Made by a program: the position numbers and the translations under genes. From positions 202,207-266,206 of the forward strand of contig JADCFA010000009.1 in assembly GCA_020249775.1 (NCBI GenBank): DNA of 64,000 nucleotides, given 5' to 3'. Under the pieces are notes generated by a model that was given only the letters and a program-made list of their open reading frames with translations, was not told the origin of the DNA and did not search any database. Positions 32,704-41,370 of the stretch are shown here, one piece after another (position 1 is the stretch's first letter; each line of letters opens with the position of its first letter). This DNA comes from Roseomonas sp. GTDB taxonomy: Bacteria; Pseudomonadota; Alphaproteobacteria; Acetobacterales; Acetobacteraceae.

Positions 32704-34653
32704 TCAGGGCAGCGCGTCCAGGGGCACGGGATACATCGCCTCACCGGGATTGCGCCCACCATCGAAACTGACCCAGAGCGATGGCTGGCGATTGAATTCC
32801 TCATAAAGGCGGAGCTTCGCTTCCAGCGCATTGACAATTTCGGCGCGTCGCCCGGCACCCATGCTGTTCCATTCTTCCTGGGTGAATTCCATGATCTGGC
32901 TCTGATAGGGCAGGTCTTGCAGGAATTCGCCAAAGGCCCCGCCCAGGCGCTGGAATTCCGCCATGCGGCGCGGGTCGCGTGCGGTGGCAGCAGCGGCGGC
33001 GCGCACGCGCTCAAAAAAACTTTCCGGGGAAAGCCGCGCCGCTGCTTGCGCCTGGATGATGCTGCGTAGCGTATTGGCCAGATCGGAAAGCTGATTGCGC
33101 GTCAGCAGCACGCGCACATCCAAAGGCCGCCTTTCCGGTCTGGGTTCAGCTGGGTTGAGTTCCTGATCCAGCACGAAGCTCCGCACCACATCAGGCGCCG
33201 CTTGCTGCCTTTCACGCCCAAGATAGGCAAGCCGCATGGCGGTGCCGACAATTTCAGCCTGTTCCGCGATGCGCCGTTCGGCCGCGCTTTGTGGCGCGCT
33301 GATTCCCGCAACGGGCCGCCCAACCGCTGCTGCCACCTGTGCAAGCAGCGCATCTGTCATCGCATCCACTGTCTGGCCGAATTGGGCCAGATTGCCCTCA
33401 TTGATCGGGTAATAAAGCTCTCCCGCCGCGCCGAAGCGCGTGAGTTCGCGGTATTGCCGTTCCGCCCGCGCGTGATTGTTGCGCCCTTCCGGCGTTTTCA
33501 GATGGATGGCGTAGATCGCGACCTGCTTCGCTTCCGATTGCGCCAATTGGCGCATTTCTTCCGGGCCCATCTGGGTTTGTCCGCGCGGGTCCTTGGCATC
33601 GCGTGCGCCGGCATCCGTGATCAGGATGACAAAGCGCCCGCCATATTGCTGCCAAGGCACCTCATCCAAGGCGAGCTTGATGCCAGCGAGTGAATCCTCA
33701 TCAAAGCCTTCATTGCTTTCGCGCGCTTCGGCCAATTGCGAAAGCCGCGGCAGGATCGCATCTGAAGTTTCCGCCAAATCAGGCAGGGAGACCATGCGCG
33801 TGACATATTCAAGCCTGGGATTGCCGCCCATATGGTCGCGAAAGGCCACCATGCCGAAGCGGAAATTGTCACGCACCGCGGTGTCACGAATGCGATCCAC
33901 CACGCGCTTCAGCGCTTCTCGCGTGCGGTCAATGTATGGCCCCATGCTGATGGTGGTATCCACCACAAACACCACGGCACCACGATAATTGCGCAGCGCA
34001 TCCGGGTCAGCGGGCGGTGCAGGGGCCTGCTGCGCGGGGGCGGAAACCACTTCCAGCAAACGTGCTTCATGGGCTCTTTCATTTTCCACACGCTGCGCGG
34101 AAAGAATGGGTAGCAGATAAAATTGCCTTGTAATGTCAATGAAGTTCTCAGGCTCCAGCGCAATCACTGGCCCTTCGGCGTTGCCCCGCGCCGCTTCGCG
34201 CAACCGCGCAGCTTCTGCCGCGCCACCATTTGTATTGAGCCAAAGGGCGCGCGGTGTTTCGGCGTCCCGGAAGAACATGGCGCGGTCTCGGCCGGCGGGG
34301 TTATTGAATGCCAGCACCATGGTCTGCTTCCAATCCATGGCGCGTTCGGCGCGCACCCAGCCTTGCGTGCGGCCATCCTGCCCCGCCCCAATTTCAAGCC
34401 AGGCATCCGCACCGCTGCCCTGGCGCGCATAGACGTAGAATACGCCAAAGCCGGGCGTTGGCTGTGCAGGGGCATTCGCATCTGGCCGTTCGGCAAGGCG
34501 CGCGCCGGGGCGCAGGATCACGCGCTGAAACAGCGTGGTGCGCCCTTCCATCAGTAAGGGTTGCCGCGCGGCCTGTTGCGCGCTGCCTTGCGCGGCAGGA
34601 AGGCCGCAAAGCAAGGCGGCGGTCAGCAGGAAGAAGATGCGGCGCAGCATCAC
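32704..34653 (-). CDS. Periplasmic SH3b-vWA domain protein (PpkA C-terminal-like)
   Basis: A 649-aa exported protein. The signal peptide spans about residues 1-26 (MLRRIFFLLTAALLCGLPAA). Residues about 45-105 look like a bacterial SH3 domain ending GWVRAE. A conserved block GPVIALEPENFIDITRQFYL (162-180) follows. The vWA domain starts at about 226 with VVFVVDTTISMG; D232, T234 and S236 stand for the MIDAS metal site, with FVILITDAGARDAKDP later. The last 200 residues are helical. The layout resembles the periplasmic part of the T6SS kinase PpkA, but there is no kinase domain. Confidence 0.82.
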   Translation of the reverse strand: MMLRRIFFLLTAALLCGLPAAQGSAQQAARQPLLMEGRTTLFQRVILRPGARLAERPDANAPAQPTPGFGVFYVYARQGSGADAWLEIGAGQDGRTQGWVRAERAMDWKQTMVLAFNNPAGRDRAMFFRDAETPRALWLNTNGGAAEAARLREAARGNAEGPVIALEPENFIDITRQFYLLPILSAQRVENERAHEARLLEVVSAPAQQAPAPPADPDALRNYRGAVVFVVDTTISMGPYIDRTREALKRVVDRIRDTAVRDNFRFGMVAFRDHMGGNPRLEYVTRMVSLPDLAETSDAILPRLSQLAEARESNEGFDEDSLAGIKLALDEVPWQQYGGRFVILITDAGARDAKDPRGQTQMGPEEMRQLAQSEAKQVAIYAIHLKTPEGRNNHARAERQYRELTRFGAAGELYYPINEGNLAQFGQTVDAMTDALLAQVAAAVGRPVAGISAPQSAAERRIAEQAEIVGTAMRLAYLGRERQQAAPDVVRSFVLDQELNPAEPRPERRPLDVRVLLTRNQLSDLANTLRSIIQAQAAARLSPESFFERVRAAAAATARDPRRMAEFQRLGGAFGEFLQDLPYQSQIMEFTQEEWNSMGAGRRAEIVNALEAKLRLYEEFNRQPSLWVSFDGGRNPGEAMYPVPLDALP

Positions 34654-35645
34654 GGCCAGAACTCCCTCAGAGCAGTTTCGGCAGTGCCATTGCCCGCGCG
34701 CGCTTGTTCCTCAAGCCAGGTCTTCAGCGCGGCGCGCGGTGCTTGCGCGGTCGCATCGCCCTTCTGCGCCGCCTCGCGATAATAACGCGCCGCCGCACGC
34801 GGGTCAGGCGCACGGAAGGGGCGGCCCGCGACAAAACCAATCGGGTCATAAAGCCGCGCGACAGCGGTCAGCGCTGGCCCATGGCCGCGTTCGCCGGCTT
34901 CTTCGAAAAGGACCAACGCGTCATCATGCCGCCCGGCGGCCTGGCGCCTCAGCGCGGCGGCATGAATGGCGGCAACATCGGGTGCGGATTGCACCAGGTC
35001 ACGCAGGTTCATCCCATCGCTGCGTTCAAGCCAGGGACGTTCGGCGGGAGCTGGCGGCGCTGGCGTTGCAATGGGTGCGGGCGTTGGTGCGGGTGGCGCT
35101 GCCGCGCTGAACCACCAGACAGCGCCAGCAATGGCAACAAGCAGCAGTAGCCCGATACCCACCAGGAATGGCACGCGCGATGAGTTTTCAGCCGAGGCAG
35201 GCAGGGACGGCACTTCAGCAGGCGCCGGCATGGGCGCTTGCGGGATAGGCGCCGCCGCAGGCGCTGGCGGCTTCGGCGCCACATCAGGCTCGCGCGGGAG
35301 CATGGGTTCTGGCGGCAATTCGCCATCGAACACATCAATATCATCTGGCCAAAACAGACTTGCTTCCAAATCCGCCGCCGGCAGCAGAAACACCAAGGGG
35401 CCCGGTTCCAAATGCCGCGTCAGCCTTGGCCCAATGACCAGGATGGTATCAGCCCCTTCCTGGCGGATTTCAACCGGGCTCAGCTTTTCTTCCTGCACCT
35501 GCCATCCGCGGCGCCCGAGATTGGCTGCGGCATAACCTTCCCGAACAATACGGAATACGCCATCACTCGGCGCCTGAAGCCCCGTAATGATGATGCGCGC
35601 ATGGCCGAGCGAAAAGCGCCGATCATTTTCAGCACGCAGCATCAT
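34650..35645 (-). CDS. Bitopic membrane protein with Pro-rich linker and Sel1-like tail
   Basis: A 331-aa protein with a beta-rich cytoplasmic domain (about 1-105, ending LVFLLPAADLEAS), a Pro/Ala-rich linker (110-155), one transmembrane helix (about 160-178, FLVGIGLLLLVAIAGAVWWF) and a second Pro-rich stretch. A periplasmic Sel1-like/TPR-like region (about 220-331) follows, with GHGPALTAVARLYDP and AAARYYREAAQKGDATAQ. The design suits a connector between cytoplasmic SrfB/SrfC and the periplasmic vWA and FGE proteins. It overlaps the vWA gene by 4 nt. The N-terminal domain is not identified; FHA-like is only a guess. Confidence 0.65.
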   Translation of the reverse strand: MMLRAENDRRFSLGHARIIITGLQAPSDGVFRIVREGYAAANLGRRGWQVQEEKLSPVEIRQEGADTILVIGPRLTRHLEPGPLVFLLPAADLEASLFWPDDIDVFDGELPPEPMLPREPDVAPKPPAPAAAPIPQAPMPAPAEVPSLPASAENSSRVPFLVGIGLLLLVAIAGAVWWFSAAAPPAPTPAPIATPAPPAPAERPWLERSDGMNLRDLVQSAPDVAAIHAAALRRQAAGRHDDALVLFEEAGERGHGPALTAVARLYDPIGFVAGRPFRAPDPRAAARYYREAAQKGDATAQAPRAALKTWLEEQARAGNGTAETALREFWP

Positions 35646-35671
35646 GGGGCGGGGCCTTTGCGGTGCATGTC

Positions 35672-38302
35672 TCAGCCTGCGGCCTTGCGGAGGCCGCTCA
35701 AGAGGTTGCCGAGCCGGGCATTGGATTTTTCGTCAATCATCGCGCCACCTGCACCGCGCACATTATCTTCCACCAGCCGCACAAAGGCGACGGCCCAATC
35801 CACATAAAAGGCAGCGTCATAGGCCATTGGGGTTTCGGAAAGCCGCGGCATGTCATCGGCAGGGGCTAACGGACGGACAAAAATACTGCGCCCTTCGCGT
35901 CCTGCCTTGGGGCGCGTTTCAATCGGCAGCTTTTCAAAGCCCATCCAAGTGACGAAATCATTGATCGCGCGTTCGGCAATCATCACCGGCTTCAGCAAAC
36001 GATTGGCCATGGATTCATTATAGGCCGCTTCACTTCGCGTGCGCGCGGCAATAGTTTCGCGCAGCTTCAGGCGCCGCGCGCCGGCGGCAAGCTGCGCGAC
36101 CAGGGCAGCGATGGCGTCCCGATCCATGCGGAACAATTCCGTGCTGTCAGTGCGTGCGGCGAAGCGATGCATATTTTGCAACCATTCCGCGACCGCCGCT
36201 TCGGCAAAAAGATCCGCCTGATCGCGCGGGCCTTCATCGGCTTCATCAGCCGGTGTTGCGGGCGCCGGATCATCATCGAAAAGCGCTTCGAATTCGCTCC
36301 GCAATTCGCGCGCCGTTGTCGTCCGCCCAACAGGCGCACTCACAGCGGAAGGTGTCTCAGCCGCTGCCAATTGCTGCCGGCGGAACAGCTCCGCCAGGAT
36401 TTCGCCCTGCACCTGCAATTCGCGCAGCAATAACCCAAAAGCCTGGGCTTCCGCGCAGGCGAGCAATTGCCGCCCAACCATCCGTGCCTCAGCGCGGCGT
36501 TTGGCCAATTCAGCGTCCAGATCGCCGGAGACATGATAGCCTTCCAGCCTTCCCGCCATGCGCTTGGCAAGATCACCAAGCTGTCCCTGCACCTGATGTC
36601 GCTTCAGGGCCGGGTTGCAAACCGGGCGGAGCTTTTCCGAAAGATAGCCAATGCCGCCATCATTCAAGGCCATGCCGGCATCCCAGGCGCGCTTGGGATC
36701 GGCGAAGTGCTTCTGCACATCAGGATTGGCGAGGAAATTCTCTTTCAGCAAGGCCAGGCGTTGCGCATCGCGAAAGCCGGTTTCACGGCCTGCATCATCA
36801 TAATCCAAAAGCCCCTTATTCAGCACTTCGGGGTTGCGCAGCCAGAAAGTATTGTTGAAGGGCTGCCCCGGCACCCATTCGGCGGGCCAATCATGACCAA
36901 GACCCAGGAATTCGAAAATTGTTGTCTTCAGCCGAGTGGACCAGCGTTCCACATTATCTTCCGCGCCGCCTTTGATTTCGAATTCCATGTCAAACATAGT
37001 CAGCACCAGAAACAAGGCGACATCCTGGCCCTTTCGGGCCTCTGGTGTGGCGCCATGGGTGCTGTCAATCCAATTCCGTACCATGGCGGGCACAGTGCGC
37101 ACTTCCTGGTTGCTGTGCTTCAGGCAGAGCAGCATGGAAGTCAGTTCCTGTTCCGCCAAATAGCGCTGATAAAGATAAGCCACCTTGCCGCGGCGCAGCA
37201 GCATGAAAAGATCGCTCTGCGCCACTTCCTCGGCCTTGGCAGCGTTATATTTCTCGCGCGCGCGCGCACCGGGGAAATCCAAAAGATCGGTATAGTCGAA
37301 AAAATCGAAGGGCTTGTCTTGCAATTGCAGCTGCAATTCGGCCACCACCGCGGTCAATACCGCGCGCGGCAATTCCGCGCGGCGCCCGGCGCGGGTTGCG
37401 ACTGGCACGGGATCACCATCGCCCTTGCCGAGATGGGACATGGTCTCAACATCAATAATGCTCTCTGCCTTGGGCTCCACGGCCAGCATGGGGCAGCAGG
37501 CTTCTTCGGGAAAATCGAGCGCTGCCAGTGCTTGGATAAGCTTCAGCGCCGTTGCCGTCATGGTTGGCGTATTGTTCCAAAGCAGCCCATACAGCGCCAC
37601 CCGATCGGCAATGGCAAGGCGCGGGATCACGTTTTCCATCTCGCGCCAAGCGCCGGGCTTCAGCGCCAGATGCGTTGGATGGTTCAGGAAATAGCGTTCA
37701 AAATACTCAAACAGATCGTAGACATCATCCTCATTCAAGCGTCCTACCGGCTCGCGCGAAGCCTTGGTGCGGGCGGTGGCAATGCTCGCTTCAATCACCG
37801 CAGCGTCAAGCGGCACCACCGTGTCACGGTCAAAATCCTCCATGAAGGCATTGGCCATGATTTTCACGATATCCGTTTCGGACAGCATGCGGCAGACCAC
37901 GGGCATGCCGGGCAGGCCAGTCACCGGGCGCGTGGTGAAGCGCGTCACCAGCCCGGTTGATTCCTTGCCGCCTGCGGGGTTGATGTCGCGATTGAAACCG
38001 CGCAGCTCTTCCCCAAAGCGGATCATGGTGGGTTTGCCTTCCTTGCGCGCCAAGGACGCGATCAGATAGCTTTTCCCCTGCTGGCTTGGCCCAAAGACGG
38101 AAACGCACATCGGCCGCCGCGCCGCATTCGCAAGCTTGCGCGCCCGCAAGCCTTCGCGCCGAAAATCCCGCGCGAGTGCTGGCCCTTCTTCCCGCACCAC
38201 ATCGCCGGCACCAGCAATCCATTCAATCGCAGCTTGGGCGGCATCCGCCACCGCATCGCAGCGCTGCGCCAGGGTTTCGTTTTCGGCATTCGGTGTTGTC
38301 AT
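35672..38302 (-). CDS. srfC: SrfC-family P-loop protein (GTPase-like)
   Basis: An 876-aa member of the SrfC virulence-factor family. A Walker A motif, FGPSQQGKSYL, lies at about residues 70-80, followed by a switch-like GKESTGLVTRF and a DxPG-type motif in LLDFPGARA (about residue 345). The rest is largely helical, with IERWSTRL-like and coiled regions typical of dynamin-related GTPases. The family name comes from SsrB-regulated genes of Salmonella; its biochemistry is not settled. A GAGGA site overlapping the srfB stop supports the ATG at 38302. Confidence 0.85.
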   Translation of the reverse strand: MTTPNAENETLAQRCDAVADAAQAAIEWIAGAGDVVREEGPALARDFRREGLRARKLANAARRPMCVSVFGPSQQGKSYLIASLARKEGKPTMIRFGEELRGFNRDINPAGGKESTGLVTRFTTRPVTGLPGMPVVCRMLSETDIVKIMANAFMEDFDRDTVVPLDAAVIEASIATARTKASREPVGRLNEDDVYDLFEYFERYFLNHPTHLALKPGAWREMENVIPRLAIADRVALYGLLWNNTPTMTATALKLIQALAALDFPEEACCPMLAVEPKAESIIDVETMSHLGKGDGDPVPVATRAGRRAELPRAVLTAVVAELQLQLQDKPFDFFDYTDLLDFPGARAREKYNAAKAEEVAQSDLFMLLRRGKVAYLYQRYLAEQELTSMLLCLKHSNQEVRTVPAMVRNWIDSTHGATPEARKGQDVALFLVLTMFDMEFEIKGGAEDNVERWSTRLKTTIFEFLGLGHDWPAEWVPGQPFNNTFWLRNPEVLNKGLLDYDDAGRETGFRDAQRLALLKENFLANPDVQKHFADPKRAWDAGMALNDGGIGYLSEKLRPVCNPALKRHQVQGQLGDLAKRMAGRLEGYHVSGDLDAELAKRRAEARMVGRQLLACAEAQAFGLLLRELQVQGEILAELFRRQQLAAAETPSAVSAPVGRTTTARELRSEFEALFDDDPAPATPADEADEGPRDQADLFAEAAVAEWLQNMHRFAARTDSTELFRMDRDAIAALVAQLAAGARRLKLRETIAARTRSEAAYNESMANRLLKPVMIAERAINDFVTWMGFEKLPIETRPKAGREGRSIFVRPLAPADDMPRLSETPMAYDAAFYVDWAVAFVRLVEDNVRGAGGAMIDEKSNARLGNLLSGLRKAAG

Positions 38303-38312
38303 TGCCTGATCC

Positions 38313-41288
38313 TCACGGCACCGAAAGCGCGCCGGTATCGCGCCAGTAACCCGCTTCGCTGCGTTCGGTTTGCAGGCGCAGGCGCACAATACCGCGATGC
38401 TGGGGATCGCCCTCGGCATCCAGGATTTCGTCTATGGTGAAATCCTCTCGCAATTCCTCGGCATCCGCGCTTTCGGGGTCTATTTCCGCGCGCTGGATGG
38501 AAAGCTTGAGCGGCAGCTTCAGCCGCGGCACGTTATCGGGATTGGCATATTCCAGAATGTAAAGCCGGCTCGCGGTCCAGCGTTCCAGATCCAATTGGCG
38601 AAAGCCGAGAAAGACCGGGGCGCGGAATTCCATGGAGAATTTCACATCCTGCGACGCGCCAGGTGTTTTTGGTAGCGCCGCATCCGGGTCCTGCAGCAGC
38701 ACATTCTGCCGAAGGATTTGCCCCGAGATTTCCATCCGCCCGAGGTATTTCGCGGTTGAGCGCATGGCAAGCCGGCTGGTGCGCATCAGGAAGCTTTCCA
38801 AGCGTCCTTCCGCGACCGCGCAGAGCATGGCACCCACCGCCGCCGTGGTTTTCGGATCATCCACGCGCCCGGCGGAATCGCGGAAGGGATACCAGCTTCC
38901 GGCACGATAGCGATGCATGCCGACAATGCGATGCGGCGGCACCGGCATTTTGGCCAGCACCATGTTGAATATCGCGCGCAACCTGGATGGCCTGCCAGAC
39001 AGCAGCAGCCAATCGCAATCAAAAGCATAGACCACTTCGCATAAATCAGCGATTACCTGGCCAAGGGCGGCCTGCACAATGGCATCCACACTGCCCGCCG
39101 CTGCTGCCATTTCGGTATCCAGCAAATGATACCCGGCAGCACCGGCGCGCGCCGCTTGCTGTTCAAAATAGCGCAAGGCCGCGGCCACATCGCGCCCTTG
39201 CAGAAGGGTGTTGAGCTTTTCGCGCAGGAATTCGCCCGATGCGCGTTCATCTATCTTTTCATAGGCATGCAGGATCGCAAGCCCTGTCGGTTCCAGCACT
39301 TGCGCCACGAATTGCCGGCGCAAATGGCGTTCCAATTCGCTTTGCGCGCCGCGATCCCCGCCCAGCACTTCACGCAGCAGCGCCTTCGGGTCACGCGCGC
39401 CGGCCTGGCGCAGGCTTTCTTCAAGTTGCGGCAGAACAATGCTTTGGATAACCTCCTGCAGCACCTCATCGCCCGCAAGGCGAAAGCCCTCACGGAAATT
39501 CTGATGCGGTTCAATTTCCTGCCCGGCTTCGGCGGCATAGGTGCAGATCATCAAATCCGTGGTACCGCCGCCAATATCAATGCTCGCCACACGAAGCGAA
39601 GGCGCCTTGCCATAGCCGTCGCGTGCGCGCCCGGTAAGTGCGAAGAAGCTCGCGGGATCGCCCCGCAAGCGCTGGCTTGCTTCCGTATAAAGGAAAACCA
39701 ATTGCGTCGCTGTCGCCTCATCAAGGTTGGCGATGATGCGTGGTTCGGCCGGCGGTGCGGCGGCGCCAGGCGCTGGATTGCCCCAGCCCATCATATCCCA
39801 GGCAAGCCGCACCGCGGCTTCGGCGCGATGGCGGAAAATGCGCTGTTCCGCGAGTGCCATGGCCGGCGGCATGGTCAGCAAGATGCGGCGCAGCCGGCGC
39901 GGCACATCGGGGAAGCTCCGCGCGTAGCGGGTTTCGACCGAATTGATTTGCGATAGCGCCTGCAACAGGATTTCCGCGAGCAGAAAGCTCATCAGTGATG
40001 AACGGCTGAAGCGCGCACGCACGGCCGGCTGGCGTGGTGCGCCACCGCGGCCGCGCGGCTTGGCGCGCAGCACCTCGCCATCTTCCGTGACCCAGGCCAT
40101 GAAACTACCACTCACAGGTGGTTCTGTGGTGACCCCATCAGCGGCCATGCCATTGAAGCGCCAAACCTGGGTGGTGGGCCTTTCATCCCAAAGATAGCGC
40201 TTGGGTGAAGAAATCCCTGTTGCCCCTTCATTGCCGCGCGCGGCGGCGGAAAGCCGCACAGCCTCCGGCCCGATGCGCACCGGGCTCAGCCATTGAAAGG
40301 CATTGCCGCGCCCGGAACGCCTGCTAAGGGCGTCCTTGCCGAAGCTTGCGCGCGCGAATTCCACACGGCTTTCGAAGGGCAGGGCATAGGCCTGTTCCGG
40401 CGCGCTTAAATCGCGCAGCTTCAAGGGATAGCTGTTGTTCAGGTTAAGCCGGCTGTCGCGTTCATCTTCCACCAGAATGCCGCAGGTGCGCGCATTGCCG
40501 ATATCCAGCACCAGATCAACATTGATCGGTTCATAGGAACGGCTGGTGGATACCACATCAACCAGCTTCACGCGCGGCAGGATGCGTGCTTCGGCAAGCA
40601 ATTCCAGAAGCGTGATGTAGCGCGCCCAATGTTCGCAGGCGCGTTGATCATCCTCAGGGCGCGGGCGACGGCCGCTTGCGGCGCGCATTTCCTGCAAGAC
40701 TTCCTCAAGCCACTGGATCAGCCAGGGTTCATTCATGAACCAGCTTGTCTGTTCCCGATCAGAAACAAAGGTGAATTCCCCGGCGCGTTCGCTATCGGTC
40801 GGCGAAATCGCGGTATAGGGTCGGCCTTGTTCGCGCGCGCGCAGCGCCGTATCAAAGGCCAGCACGGCGTGATGCGTATGGCCTTCCTCATCGGGTGCCG
40901 AAAGCGCCGAGACGCGAATACGCGCCCAATTGGTCGGCCCCTTGTCATAGACTTCCTGGCCCGAGGCACCCACGGCGGCCACGCGAAAATAGGGCAGCGG
41001 TATCCAGCGCCCCAGCATGAATTCCAGCGCCTGGCCGCGCCCCACCTGATAGATTTCCTCATCGGGCGGGCTGCGGCCACTGATCGGGTCCAGCAGCGCG
41101 CCTTCGCCGCTTTCGGTCAGGCGCCGGAGATTAACCAGGCCCATGCTCGCCGGATCGGCGCCGGGCGGTAGCGGCTGTTCCCAGAAGGAACGCGGCGCGC
41201 GCGGCAGGCGATCAAGGTTGAAGCGAATGTCAATGAATTGCAGGCCGGTCTGCGGCACCAGGCTGATGATTTGCGGCAGGCCCTGCAT
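38313..41288 (-). CDS. srfB: SrfB-family Hsp70/actin-like ATPase
   Basis: A 991-aa SrfB-family protein. Two glycine-rich phosphate motifs of the actin/Hsp70 ATPase fold are visible: VLDIGNARTCGILV at about residue 261 (phosphate 1) and VASIDIGGGTTDLMICTY at about 566 (phosphate 2). A later LLLSGRPSRL resembles the adenosine motif. An N-terminal domain of about 250 residues precedes the ATPase, and a beta-rich C-terminus follows. It is first in the operon; SrfC starts 10 nt after its stop. The ATG at 41288 is used, with a candidate promoter 37-65 nt upstream. Confidence 0.87.
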   Translation of the reverse strand: MQGLPQIISLVPQTGLQFIDIRFNLDRLPRAPRSFWEQPLPPGADPASMGLVNLRRLTESGEGALLDPISGRSPPDEEIYQVGRGQALEFMLGRWIPLPYFRVAAVGASGQEVYDKGPTNWARIRVSALSAPDEEGHTHHAVLAFDTALRAREQGRPYTAISPTDSERAGEFTFVSDREQTSWFMNEPWLIQWLEEVLQEMRAASGRRPRPEDDQRACEHWARYITLLELLAEARILPRVKLVDVVSTSRSYEPINVDLVLDIGNARTCGILVEDERDSRLNLNNSYPLKLRDLSAPEQAYALPFESRVEFARASFGKDALSRRSGRGNAFQWLSPVRIGPEAVRLSAAARGNEGATGISSPKRYLWDERPTTQVWRFNGMAADGVTTEPPVSGSFMAWVTEDGEVLRAKPRGRGGAPRQPAVRARFSRSSLMSFLLAEILLQALSQINSVETRYARSFPDVPRRLRRILLTMPPAMALAEQRIFRHRAEAAVRLAWDMMGWGNPAPGAAAPPAEPRIIANLDEATATQLVFLYTEASQRLRGDPASFFALTGRARDGYGKAPSLRVASIDIGGGTTDLMICTYAAEAGQEIEPHQNFREGFRLAGDEVLQEVIQSIVLPQLEESLRQAGARDPKALLREVLGGDRGAQSELERHLRRQFVAQVLEPTGLAILHAYEKIDERASGEFLREKLNTLLQGRDVAAALRYFEQQAARAGAAGYHLLDTEMAAAAGSVDAIVQAALGQVIADLCEVVYAFDCDWLLLSGRPSRLRAIFNMVLAKMPVPPHRIVGMHRYRAGSWYPFRDSAGRVDDPKTTAAVGAMLCAVAEGRLESFLMRTSRLAMRSTAKYLGRMEISGQILRQNVLLQDPDAALPKTPGASQDVKFSMEFRAPVFLGFRQLDLERWTASRLYILEYANPDNVPRLKLPLKLSIQRAEIDPESADAEELREDFTIDEILDAEGDPQHRGIVRLRLQTERSEAGYWRDTGALSVP

Positions 41289-41324
41289 GCTTGAAAACCT
41301 TGAGACTAAAGAGAGATACCCCGC

Positions 41325-41353
41325 AATATGCCGATCAGCCCTGCCGGGTGCAA
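41325..41353 (-). promoter_or_regulatory. Candidate promoter of the srfB operon
   Basis: Reading the minus strand, TTGCAC (41353-41348) and CATATT (41330-41325) are 17 nt apart, in the 82-nt gap between the M23 peptidase stop and the srfB start. Four to five positions of each hexamer match the consensus. It suggests that the srf block can be transcribed on its own. Confidence 0.35.
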
Positions 41354-41370
41354 CCAAGTCACGCCGCGTG

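Noticed and set aside
36467..37960. 497-codon plus-strand open frame opposite srfC
   Set aside because: No domain, and srfC has a P-loop and family-length match on the other strand.
29051..41288. Type VI secretion cluster
   Set aside because: Only the sensory TagTSR/vWA-like parts are present; no TssB/C, Hcp, ClpV, VgrG or TssJLM gene is in the window.
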